The notes: a model not told the origin generated them from the letters alone. DNA of 9,197 bases from Gammaproteobacteria bacterium (GCA_002402245.1 NVVP01000009.1:36604-45800), one strand, 5' to 3'; shown: positions 1 through 8,100, counted from the first letter of the stretch. Numbers and translations: made by a program.

Positions 1-1025
1 ACTAATAACATCAAGACATGCACCCATACCGCACCCAACCAAAGTGAAATAATATCTTTCGATATCCAGGCGCGCGTTACGCCCAATAAATTGCTATATA
101 TAATATAAGTCAGTATCGCCGGGAATAAGCCTGCATAACGGCCCTTCCTCGGCCCTGTATTAGCAAACACTATCGCAAACAAACTTAAAATAAGCGTCAT
201 AACTGCCGCTGATGAACGCCATATAACTTCGGCTAAATCAGACTTATTACCTCGTTCTAACAAGAATGAAGTCGGTAAAGCCTTATGCCGTAAGCGCAGC
301 TGTTTTTTCTCGCCTTTTTCAATTAATAGGCTATGTGTCTCATACTGCGAAATAATAAAGTCTTGATCGCCAGCTTGACCTTCATAACGAAAGCCATCTT
401 CTAAGATAAGGTATTTATTACCGGTTTCTACATCGACTTCAAATCGCCCGGTATTCGCTCGAAAAATAAGCGGACGTTCGGTTTTGTGAATTTCAATAAA
501 CACGCCTTTCATCTTCTGTTTATTATCAGTTAAACCTTCTGAATAAAAGGTCCAATCACCATTTTGACTCTCTTTAAAGTTACCTGAAATTAAACCACTG
601 GTATCTGCTGACATTTTGGCTTTTTGTTCTAATTCATATTTACCCGACAGCGCATTGGGCACAATCACTAATGATAATACTGCCACCATCACGGCTATTG
701 AACCTGAAAACAACACCACATTACGCACGATGCGACGAGTAGATATTCCGCAAGCGTACATTACCGTTAACTCACTATCCGCATTCATTCGACCTAAGGC
801 CAAAATAACCGCTAAGAATGTACCCATAGGTAATAATAAAGAAAGCGAGCCGAGCGAGCTGTAGCCCAATAAGGTAAAGATAACTTCACTTGGCAAATTA
901 CCGACTGCCGCCTGCGCTAAATAGCGAGCAAAGCGTGTCGCTACAAAAATAAGCCATAAAATACTGGTCACCGCTAATAAGTTCAAAATGAACTCACGTA
1001 AAATATAACGATCGATTACAGGCAT
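1..1025 (-). CDS. lptF: LptF, lipopolysaccharide export permease (C-terminus cut by window edge)
   Basis: Inner-membrane permease subunit of the LptB2FG ABC transporter, which extracts LPS from the inner membrane and passes it to LptC/LptA. I translated the minus strand by hand: about 341 codons are open with no stop before the window edge, against about 366 residues in E. coli, so only a short tail is missing. Hydrophobic segments lie near residues 12-30, 58-78 and 100-124. A hydrophilic, beta-rich periplasmic part follows, then further membrane segments from about residue 280. The stretch NADSELTVMYACGIS (81-95) matches the LptF cytoplasmic coupling-helix region (TESEITVMHACGLS in E. coli). 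The ATG at 1025 (MPVIDRYILREF) aligns with the family N-terminus. An in-frame ATG at 1058 would add 11 residues (MPVIRQFFNSF), and neither start has a good Shine-Dalgarno sequence. The gene is divergent from pepA, as in enterobacteria; lptG would be expected downstream, outside the window. Confidence 0.95.
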   Translation of the reverse strand, partial: MPVIDRYILREFILNLLAVTSILWLIFVATRFARYLAQAAVGNLPSEVIFTLLGYSSLGSLSLLLPMGTFLAVILALGRMNADSELTVMYACGISTRRIVRNVVLFSGSIAVMVAVLSLVIVPNALSGKYELEQKAKMSADTSGLISGNFKESQNGDWTFYSEGLTDNKQKMKGVFIEIHKTERPLIFRANTGRFEVDVETGNKYLILEDGFRYEGQAGDQDFIISQYETHSLLIEKGEKKQLRLRHKALPTSFLLERGNKSDLAEVIWRSSAAVMTLILSLFAIVFANTGPRKGRYAGLFPAILTYIIYSNLLGVTRAWISKDIISLWLGAVWVHVLMLL

Positions 1026-1058
1026 AAAAGAATTAAAAAACTGACGAATAACAGGCAT

Positions 1059-1135
1059 TATTAAGCGGTCTTAGTTTAGAATAGAGAATCTACAGACAGA
1101 GCAGTCTAAATCATCTCTATGCCTAGGAGCAATTA
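1059..1135. promoter_or_regulatory. Divergent lptF/pepA intergenic region
   Basis: This is the 77-bp gap between two divergently transcribed genes, so it must serve both 5' ends (the promoters may reach into either gene). On the plus strand TAGAAT at 1077-1082 is a fair -10 hexamer for pepA, but no convincing -35 lies 16-18 bp upstream. No clear sigma-70 promoter for lptF could be picked on the minus strand. No strong inverted repeat was seen. Confidence 0.45.
1125..1129 (+). promoter_or_regulatory. Shine-Dalgarno of pepA
   Basis: AGGAG lies 6 nt before the ATG at 1136. It is a textbook ribosome binding site and fixes the pepA start. Confidence 0.85.
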
Positions 1136-2620
1136 ATGCACTATTTTGTTACAACTACACCCGCTTCAACACAACAATCTGATTGTGTCATCGTCGCTGT
1201 TTTTGACCAAGGTCAACTCAGCCCAAGTGCCAAAATCATTAACGATCAAAGCAATGGCTATCTTGAAAAAGTTATTGCTCGTGGTGATATAGAAGGCAAA
1301 GCGGGTCAAACATTGTTATTACAAGATGTTGAAAATATTACTAGTCCACGCGTGCTACTAGTGGGTTGCGGGAAACAAGATAAAACAACAGAGAAAGACT
1401 TTAACTCTGCTATTAGTGCTATCACCAAGGTACTCAATGATTCCGGTGCTGATACTGCTAGCAGCTATTTATCTGAAATCAATGTTAAAGATCGTTCGGC
1501 AACGTGGAAAACGCGCCAAACTATTATTACAGCTGAATCAGCACTGTATAAATACACTGCAACAAAAAGCGATGTTAAAGCGGTTAATAAGCCTTTAACT
1601 CAACTTGGCTTCTTTGACCAAGATGGTGATACACAATCAGCCACTGAACTTGGCCAAGCAATTGCGACCGGTATGAACCTAGCGCGCGAACTGAGTAACC
1701 TACCAGGTAATGTATGTACACCTACTTACCTAGCTAATCAGGCGGTCGAGCTTGGTCAACGTTTTGAATCAGTCACCACGACTATTCTTGATGAAGCCGA
1801 AATGGAAACATTGGGTATGAGCTCATTACTGTCCGTATCACGTGGTAGCCGCGAAGAAGCTAAACTCATCGTGATGAACTACCAAGGTGCAGGCGATGAT
1901 CGCCCCGTTGTACTTGTAGGTAAAGGTCTTACCTTTGACGCCGGTGGTATCTCATTAAAACCAGCTTCTGGCATGGATGAAATGAAATACGATATGTGTG
2001 GTTCCGCCAGTGTATTTGGCACAATCTCTGCCATTGCAGAACTAAACCTGCCTATTAATGTAGTGGGTGTTGTACCTAGCTCAGAAAACATGCCAGACGG
2101 TGATGCCAATAAACCGGGCGATATCGTGACTAGTATGGCCGGTAAGACTATTGAAATCCTCAACACCGATGCTGAAGGTCGCTTAATCCTGTGTGATGCA
2201 CTAACTTACAGCGAACGTTTCAATCCAGAAGTGGTTATCGATATTGCTACTTTAACCGGCGCTGTAATTGTTGCATTAGGTCATCAAACAACCGGGTTAA
2301 TGGCTAACGATCAAGATCTTGCTGATGCATTATTAAAAGCGGGTAATGACAGTCATGATCGTGCATGGCAACTACCAATCTGGGATGATTACCAACCACA
2401 ACTAGATAGTAATTTTGCTGATATTGCCAATATCGGTGGAAAAGGAGCCGGTAGTATTACCGCTGCTTGTTTCCTATCTCGATTCACTGAGAATTTCACC
2501 TGGGCACATCTTGATATTGCCGGAACAGCGTGGGTTAGTGGTAAAGACAAAGGTGCAACAGGCCGTCCAGTTCCTCTACTGGTCCAATTCCTACTTAACC
2601 ATATTGAAACTAAAAAATAA
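1136..2620 (+). CDS. pepA: PepA, cytosol (leucyl) aminopeptidase, M17 family
   Basis: A two-metal, hexameric cytosolic aminopeptidase that releases N-terminal amino acids from peptides. In E. coli the same protein also acts as a DNA-binding accessory factor for XerCD recombination at cer and as a carAB regulator. The 494 residues compare with 503 in E. coli. The N-terminal macro-like domain covers about residues 1-165 and the C-terminal peptidase domain about 170-494. Metal ligands are visible in the expected order: K263 and D268 (VGKGLTFDAGG), D286 (MKYDM), and D345 and E347 in the M17 signature NTDAEGRL (343-350). The catalytic residues K275 and R349 are present. The gene is intact, with an ideal Shine-Dalgarno. 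holC starts 6 nt after the stop, so the two are almost certainly co-transcribed. Whether the DNA-binding role is kept cannot be judged from sequence alone. Confidence 0.97.
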   Translation: MHYFVTTTPASTQQSDCVIVAVFDQGQLSPSAKIINDQSNGYLEKVIARGDIEGKAGQTLLLQDVENITSPRVLLVGCGKQDKTTEKDFNSAISAITKVLNDSGADTASSYLSEINVKDRSATWKTRQTIITAESALYKYTATKSDVKAVNKPLTQLGFFDQDGDTQSATELGQAIATGMNLARELSNLPGNVCTPTYLANQAVELGQRFESVTTTILDEAEMETLGMSSLLSVSRGSREEAKLIVMNYQGAGDDRPVVLVGKGLTFDAGGISLKPASGMDEMKYDMCGSASVFGTISAIAELNLPINVVGVVPSSENMPDGDANKPGDIVTSMAGKTIEILNTDAEGRLILCDALTYSERFNPEVVIDIATLTGAVIVALGHQTTGLMANDQDLADALLKAGNDSHDRAWQLPIWDDYQPQLDSNFADIANIGGKGAGSITAACFLSRFTENFTWAHLDIAGTAWVSGKDKGATGRPVPLLVQFLLNHIETKK

Positions 2621-2626
2621 ACCAAT

Positions 2627-3052
2627 ATGACGCGTATAAGCTTTTATATATTAAAAGGCTCAGTAGAACATGATCGGCAGGTATTTGCCTGCCGATTAAT
2701 TGAGAAAGCCTACAAACAAGGTCAACATATCTTTGTTCACACCGAAAATGCCGAACAAACCCAGCAACTCAATAACTGCTTGTGGTCTTTTCGAGCCGAT
2801 AGTTTTATTCCGCACCAACTTGCAGAAGAAGCCTCTCAGCCCGACAATACCATCTTAGTTGGCCATGATAGTAAACCTCCACGACTAATGGACTTACTTA
2901 TTAATCTCGCAGCAGAACAACCCGCTTTTTTTAGTAGCTTTAATCGCGTTGCCGAATTTATTAATGACGACATCACCATTAAAACCACAGGTCGACAACG
3001 CTACCAATTCTATCAACAACATGGTTATGCTTTAGAAACGCATAAGATTTAA
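2627..3052 (+). CDS. holC: HolC, DNA polymerase III chi subunit
   Basis: The chi subunit of the clamp-loader complex. It pairs with psi (HolD) and links the replisome to single-strand binding protein. The 141 residues compare with 147 in E. coli. Family features are visible: an N-terminal beta strand (RISFYILKG), a helix with a conserved ACRLIEKAYKQGQHIFVHTE-like pattern (21-40), LWSFRADSFIPHQLAEE (52-68; E. coli LWARPAESFVPHNLAGE), the ILVGH strand near 75, and a C-terminal RQRYQFYQQHGYAL segment aligning with RERYKAYRVAGFNL. There is no clear Shine-Dalgarno sequence. The start lies 6 nt after the pepA stop, so translational coupling is likely. In E. coli valS follows; here the CRISPR array begins 9 bp after the holC stop, and no intrinsic terminator fits in that gap. 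Confidence 0.93.
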   Translation: MTRISFYILKGSVEHDRQVFACRLIEKAYKQGQHIFVHTENAEQTQQLNNCLWSFRADSFIPHQLAEEASQPDNTILVGHDSKPPRLMDLLINLAAEQPAFFSSFNRVAEFINDDITIKTTGRQRYQFYQQHGYALETHKI

Positions 3053-3061
3053 CTATTTTAA

Positions 3062-3089
3062 GCTGTACGCTACCTGTGAGGCAGTGAAC
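3062..3089 (-). repeat. Degenerate leader-distal terminal repeat
   Basis: This is the last repeat of the array, with 7 mismatches out of 28 against the consensus. In crRNA sense the stem is CTGCC, loop TCACA, GGTAG: five base pairs remain if one G-U wobble is allowed. The loop is changed, and the 8-nt segment that would form the handle is altered to CGTACAGC. Degenerate last repeats are typical of the oldest end of arrays and support the leader being on the right. Confidence 0.85.
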
Positions 3090-4168
3090 GGCGCGCATAA
3101 GAACTATTAAGCCTGACTTTTTTCTAAGCTGCCTGTTCGGCAGTGAACATTGTCTGTCTCGCCAATCAGCGATATGTTGATTTCTAAGCTGCCTGTTCGG
3201 CAGTGAACATTGGGGTGGAACCCAAATCGCTAAGAAAATTTTTCTAAGCTGCCTGTTCGGCAGTGAACATTATTAAGTCTGAGGCTTTAGCTATTTCAAG
3301 TTTCTAAGCTGCCTGTTCGGCAGTGAACTGACCACATTAAACACGCGAGGACAATCTAATTTTCTAAGCTGCCTGTTCGGCAGTGAACGGTTAATTTGTC
3401 TTGCTGATATTTCAACGTTTTTTCTAAGCTGCCTGTTCGGCAGTGAACTTCTTGCTGTATCTTGTCCCCATATTTTCTTGTTTCTAAGCTGCCTGTTCGG
3501 CAGTGAACTTATCTAAAACAATTGAGCTATCAACTCAGCCTTTCTAAGCTGCCTGTTCGGCAGTGAACAATTTAAGCTCTCGAGAAAAAACCCTGGTGAA
3601 TTTCTAAGCTGCCTGTTCGGCAGTGAACTTTTACTTTCTTATTCCTTGCCTTTTTTTACTTTTCTAAGCTGCCTGTTCGGCAGTGAACACGCTGAGATTG
3701 ATGCTTTAGAGGGTGATTCTTTTCTAAGCTGCCTGTTCGGCAGTGAACCAAGGCCGAAATCAACCATTATGGCCGTTGTATTTCTAAGCTGCCTGTTCGG
3801 CAGTGAACGTTATTAAAGCGGAGATAGAGATGATGCCAGATTTCTAAGCTGCCTGTTCGGCAGTGAACGGAGTTTAAGTACCCCTATTACTTTTTCATCT
3901 TTTCTAAGCTGCCTGTTCGGCAGTGAACAAACAGAAGCAGGAGTGGAATCAGAATCTACATTTCTAAGCTGCCTGTTCGGCAGTGAACATTGGGGTAGAT
4001 AATGAGAATAGTAAACGGATTTTCTAAGCTGCCTGTTCGGCAGTGAACTTGCGCTCTCATAGCCCAGTATCTTGTCTCTATTTCTAAGCTGCCTGTTCGG
4101 CAGTGAACTCAGCATGCAATTATGGGCGATGTCGTCGATTTTTCTAAGCTGCCTGTTCGGCAGTGAAC

Positions 4169-4200
4169 TCGCAAGGCATATATTAGTGGGCACACTCAAT
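4169..4200 (-). repeat. Duplicated spacer, copy 1
   Basis: This 32-bp spacer (TCGCAAGGCATA... ending CACACTCAAT on the plus strand) is identical to the spacer at 4769-4800. The neighbouring spacers on both sides of the two copies differ. Confidence 0.97.
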
Positions 4201-4768
4201 TTTCTAAGCTGCCTGTTCGGCAGTGAACGCATCTCACCGTGTTCAATTCTTTTTATGACTTTTCTAAGCTGCCTGTTCGGCAGTGAACGACTTAAATAGC
4301 CGAGCACAATCACACCGTCATTTCTAAGCTGCCTGTTCGGCAGTGAACCTGATAAAGTGGGTGAGACAGTGCCTTTCAAATTTCTAAGCTGCCTGTTCGG
4401 CAGTGAACATAATAATCAAGGCGTAAAGCAAACTATATACTTTCTAAGCTGCCTGTTCGGCAGTGAACGGGCCATAAGTTTGATTTTGCTCCTTTATGCT
4501 TTTCTAAGCTGCCTGTTCGGCAGTGAACTATCGACTATACAGTTTTGGTCATATTCGCAATTTCTAAGCTGCCTGTTCGGCAGTGAACCATGCTGCACAC
4601 GCACTGTTCGACATGCATTTTTTCTAAGCTGCCTGTTCGGCAGTGAACGTGCGGCAGAGTTTGTATGTTCTTTTTCAGCCTTTCTAAGCTGCCTGTTCGG
4701 CAGTGAACTAAATCATAAATACGACCGTGGCCCAGCATTGTTTCTAAGCTGCCTGTTCGGCAGTGAAC

Positions 4769-4800
4769 TCGCAAGGCATATATTAGTGGGCACACTCAAT
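4769..4800 (-). repeat. Duplicated spacer, copy 2
   Basis: Identical over 32 bp to the spacer at 4169-4200, exactly 600 bp or ten repeat-spacer units away. This copy is the more leader-proximal and so probably the later one. Confidence 0.97.
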
Positions 4801-4948
4801 TTTCTAAGCTGCCTGTTCGGCAGTGAACTAGCGTGTAAAGTAAATATGGATGCTTTAGCATTTCTAAGCTGCCTGTTCGGCAGTGAACAGTACGAATCAA
4901 TAAATATGCTCTTCTCATGATTTCTAAGCTGCCTGTTCGGCAGTGAAC

Positions 4949-4980
4949 TCATTCTCTATAGTTTTATTAAACATCTCCGT
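4949..4980 (-). other. Spacer from overlapping protospacers, older member
   Basis: The last 20 nt on the plus strand (4961-4980) are identical to the first 20 nt of the spacer at 5069-5100. Both spacers were therefore taken from the same strand of the same target, 12 nt apart. The base pair following this protospacer, read from the other spacer at 5089-5090, is GG, the type I-F PAM in this orientation. Confidence 0.93.
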
Positions 4981-5068
4981 TTTCTAAGCTGCCTGTTCGG
5001 CAGTGAACCATTTATATCATCTTGGCCCGCTTCGTTGCTCTTTCTAAGCTGCCTGTTCGGCAGTGAAC

Positions 5069-5100
5069 GTTTTATTAAACATCTCCGTGGGCATCTTTCT
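5069..5100 (-). other. Spacer from overlapping protospacers, newer member
   Basis: It starts with the 20 nt that end the spacer at 4949-4980 and then continues GGGCATCTTTCT. It extends the known target sequence by 12 nt and reveals the PAM of the partner spacer. Confidence 0.93.
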
Positions 5101-7954
5101 TTTCTAAGCTGCCTGTTCGGCAGTGAACCTGGGATAATAGGCCAAGAAATGAATATAACTTTTCTAAGCTGCCTGTTCGGCAGTGAACACCTTCAATGTA
5201 GACTTGCGAGCCTTTATGAATTTCTAAGCTGCCTGTTCGGCAGTGAACTAACTCCCTATCTAGCAGAGTTAGACCAGAACTTTCTAAGCTGCCTGTTCGG
5301 CAGTGAACCTCTTGAGATTGTGAATAAACACGGCATGATATTTCTAAGCTGCCTGTTCGGCAGTGAACCAATTAAAGTCACCGCCTCGCCCGAATCAGAA
5401 TTTCTAAGCTGCCTGTTCGGCAGTGAACAAAGATAAAGACGGCGTAGATATTTACGAGGATTTCTAAGCTGCCTGTTCGGCAGTGAACAAATACATTCCG
5501 AGCTTAAAATCTATTGAGATTTTCTAAGCTGCCTGTTCGGCAGTGAACAATCAGCAAGAACACTCACTAGTTATTGTTCGTTTCTAAGCTGCCTGTTCGG
5601 CAGTGAACTGTCCGCTGGTGAGTAAATATCACCCGATAATTTTCTAAGCTGCCTGTTCGGCAGTGAACAAGAATAAGGCCCGCTATCACTAGTTGATACC
5701 TTTCTAAGCTGCCTGTTCGGCAGTGAACTTGGCACAGATATAGACGCGATTCATTTATTATTTCTAAGCTGCCTGTTCGGCAGTGAACCAACGCGCTAGT
5801 AAATCACAATCAATTAATCATTTCTAAGCTGCCTGTTCGGCAGTGAACGTTAAATAATAAAGGGGTTGATATGACTGATGTTTCTAAGCTGCCTGTTCGG
5901 CAGTGAACGGTGCGCCACGCCATTTAAAACGACCACCTGTTTTCTAAGCTGCCTGTTCGGCAGTGAACACCCGCCTACATTTCATGAGCTTTTGGGCTTA
6001 TTTCTAAGCTGCCTGTTCGGCAGTGAACAAAAATATGCGAATGCGAGTGCGGCCATCAATGTTTCTAAGCTGCCTGTTCGGCAGTGAACCATTAGCTTTA
6101 TGGTCTGGGATTTTAGAAGGCTTTCTAAGCTGCCTGTTCGGCAGTGAACAGCATTAGAGATTAGACGCTCTGTATTGTCACTTTCTAAGCTGCCTGTTCG
6201 GCAGTGAACATCGACGAGCAAAACCAAATGCCCAACGCAAATTTCTAAGCTGCCTGTTCGGCAGTGAACAGCTTTCATAACTAGAACCCGCTTTTAGTTC
6301 TTTTCTAAGCTGCCTGTTCGGCAGTGAACTAAGTCATCCTCACTCAATACTTCAGCGACACTTTCTAAGCTGCCTGTTCGGCAGTGAACCGGATTAATCA
6401 CAGGTGATGAGATACGTTCATTTTCTAAGCTGCCTGTTCGGCAGTGAACCAGAAACTATGAAGGTAGAACAGCTTCATCATTTTCTAAGCTGCCTGTTCG
6501 GCAGTGAACATCAAGCACACGTTATTTCAGCTATCTTTGACTTTCTAAGCTGCCTGTTCGGCAGTGAACTCTAAGTTTAAAACAAAAACCCCGCTACTAA
6601 CTTTCTAAGCTGCCTGTTCGGCAGTGAACAACTACTAATGCAAGCAATTGGGTTTTGGCGATTTCTAAGCTGCCTGTTCGGCAGTGAACATGAATAAGTA
6701 ATATTTACCCCCCAAGTGAGGTTTCTAAGCTGCCTGTTCGGCAGTGAACTTAGAGCATGTAGCTGATAATATTAAATGGAATTTCTAAGCTGCCTGTTCG
6801 GCAGTGAACAGCTACGGCTCAGTTACCAAGCAGCTCAACAATTTCTAAGCTGCCTGTTCGGCAGTGAACATTTTTCGGCTTATTTAAATGCGGCTGATTT
6901 ATTTCTAAGCTGCCTGTTCGGCAGTGAACTGTTTGCCGGGCTTTCCATTCTTACCTTTTACTTTCTAAGCTGCCTGTTCGGCAGTGAACGATATTCCATC
7001 GACTAACTATATGAACTATACTTTCTAAGCTGCCTGTTCGGCAGTGAACAAGGAACCGGCGACGGTGATGGTGATGGTGATTTTCTAAGCTGCCTGTTCG
7101 GCAGTGAACTTTCACCTGCTTATCGACAATCTCAACATTCTTTTCTAAGCTGCCTGTTCGGCAGTGAACGGCGCAACAGTAATTGTAGGTGGTTCTTTAC
7201 TGTTTCTAAGCTGCCTGTTCGGCAGTGAACTTGAAGTCTATCAAGACGCTTACAAATAACAATTTCTAAGCTGCCTGTTCGGCAGTGAACTTTTAAATAA
7301 TTCAAGCGAAGATATTTATATCTTTCTAAGCTGCCTGTTCGGCAGTGAACAATCACTGCAGTCCCCAGAAATCCTTCACAGTTTTCTAAGCTGCCTGTTC
7401 GGCAGTGAACACCCTAATTATACGCCTCCAAGCAGCAGTGGCTTTCTAAGCTGCCTGTTCGGCAGTGAACTTCTCATTAAACTGTTAACCATGTTTTTAA
7501 TGTTTCTAAGCTGCCTGTTCGGCAGTGAACGTTTTTGCTCGTAAATAGTCACATCGGATAAATTTCTAAGCTGCCTGTTCGGCAGTGAACGTGTCAGCAA
7601 AAGAAGCGCCCCACCCTTCAATGTTTCTAAGCTGCCTGTTCGGCAGTGAACGTGATACGGTTAATGGTCGTTTAAGTTGGTCGTTTCTAAGCTGCCTGTT
7701 CGGCAGTGAACAACTCCTATTACTTCACTAATTGCCATTCAGCTTTCTAAGCTGCCTGTTCGGCAGTGAACCATCGTTAAAAATTACGGTTAAAGAAGGA
7801 AATTTTCTAAGCTGCCTGTTCGGCAGTGAACAAATAACCAAAACATCACAAGTAGCTCGTTGTTTTCTAAGCTGCCTGTTCGGCAGTGAACCGTTATTTC
7901 TTATTTTAGCTTTACTGTCCAGCTTTCTAAGCTGCCTGTTCGGCAGTGAACAAT

Positions 7955-7982
7955 AGTATAAAGTACAAAAAAATAGTTACAA
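7955..7982 (-). promoter_or_regulatory. Alternative pre-crRNA promoter at the leader-repeat junction
   Basis: On the minus strand, TTGTAA (7977-7982) and TATACT (7955-7960) are 16 bp apart. The start point would fall at or just inside the first repeat, upstream of its hairpin stem. It could be an accessory promoter or simply a by-product of AT richness. Confidence 0.3.
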
Positions 7983-7990
7983 CAAGCAAT

Positions 7991-8016
7991 TAGGTGTTTT
8001 TTAGATAAAATACCTA
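7991..8016. repeat. Inverted repeat in the leader
   Basis: TAGGTGTTTT (7991-8000) and AAAATACCTA (8007-8016) form 10-bp arms with one mismatch around a 6-nt loop. A weaker outer pair, ACAAGC (7982-7987) with GCTTGT (8027-8032), flanks it. The element overlaps the -10 of the leader-internal promoter candidate. It could be a protein-binding dyad or a weak attenuator of RNA coming from the toxin gene. It lacks the GC-rich stem of a strong intrinsic terminator. Confidence 0.4.
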
Positions 8017-8035
8017 TGAAATTTCAGCTTGTCAT
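8007..8035 (-). promoter_or_regulatory. Candidate pre-crRNA promoter (leader-internal)
   Basis: On the minus strand, -35 ATGACA (8030-8035) and -10 TATTTT (8007-8012) are separated by 17 bp. Transcription would start near 8000, giving roughly 50 nt of leader RNA before the first repeat. The match is 5/6 and 4/6 to the hexamers, so this is plausible but unproven. Confidence 0.45.
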
Positions 8036-8047
8036 AACTTATTGATT
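8035..8047 (-). promoter_or_regulatory. Predicted IHF binding site in the leader
   Basis: Minus-strand AATCAATAAGTTA matches the consensus WATCAANNNNTTR at every defined position. Its near edge lies 84 bp from the first repeat and it abuts the -35 of the better promoter candidate. IHF-induced leader bending is known to guide spacer integration in type I-E and I-F systems. Confidence 0.6.
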
Positions 8048-8100
8048 TTTCTATATTGTTAAAGAACGTGAAATTTTTAGGGTAAATTGAATATTTGGTC

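Larger units (their letters stand above)
3062..7951 (-). CRISPR. Type I-F CRISPR array, 82 repeats and 81 spacers
   Basis: The 28-bp repeat begins TTTCTAAGCT and ends GGCAGTGAAC on the plus strand. Read on the minus strand it begins GTTCACTGCC and ends CAGCTTAGAAA, the type I-F form. Its crRNA stem is CTGCC, loop GAACA, GGCAG, and Cas6f cleavage after the stem would leave an 8-nt handle, CUUAGAAA. By eye, all 81 canonical repeats are identical. They start every 60 bp at 3121-6001 (49 repeats), 6062-7142 (19), 7203-7563 (7) and 7624-7924 (6), and one degenerate repeat lies at 3062-3089. Spacers are 32 bp except one of 31 (3090-3120) and three of 33 (6029-6061, 7170-7202, 7591-7623). The orientation puts the leader at the right, the newest spacer at 7892-7923 and the oldest at 3090-3120. 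The size is large for a single array, and the uniform repeats suggest active acquisition and homogenisation. Processing would be by Cas6f, interference by the Csy complex with Cas2/3. Confidence 0.99.
7952..8100 (-). promoter_or_regulatory. CRISPR leader
   Basis: This 149-bp AT-rich region without a credible ORF lies between the first (newest) repeat and the stop codon of the toxin gene. It holds a perfect IHF consensus, two possible sigma-70 promoters toward the array and an inverted repeat, each listed separately. An 8-bp word TGAAATTT occurs at 8017-8024 and again at 8069-8076; the first copy is part of a perfect 10-bp palindrome TGAAATTTCA (8017-8026). In established type I-F systems the leader directs both transcription and polarised spacer insertion by Cas1-Cas2/3. 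Confidence 0.88.

Noticed and set aside
616..864. 82-codon plus-strand frame
   Set aside because: It lies antisense within lptF, whose minus-strand translation matches the LptF family; no independent support.
1879..2625. Minus-strand frames of 95 and 78 codons, and plus-strand frames at 1416-1598 and 2415-2630
   Set aside because: All are shadows inside pepA, which has intact catalytic motifs in its own frame.
3449..4080. The 10-nt word GTATCTTGTC shared by the spacers at 3449-3480 and 4049-4080
   Set aside because: With 81 spacers of 32 nt a few shared 10-mers are expected by chance. Only the 20-nt and 32-nt matches are meaningful.
3813..7956. Many open frames on both strands across the array, with recurring peptides such as FLSCLFGSE, SLPNRQLR and VHCRTGSLE
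   Set aside because: They are translations of the CRISPR repeat. The 60-bp unit is divisible by three and the repeat has no stop in these frames, so reading frames stay open by chance for several units. They are not repeat proteins.
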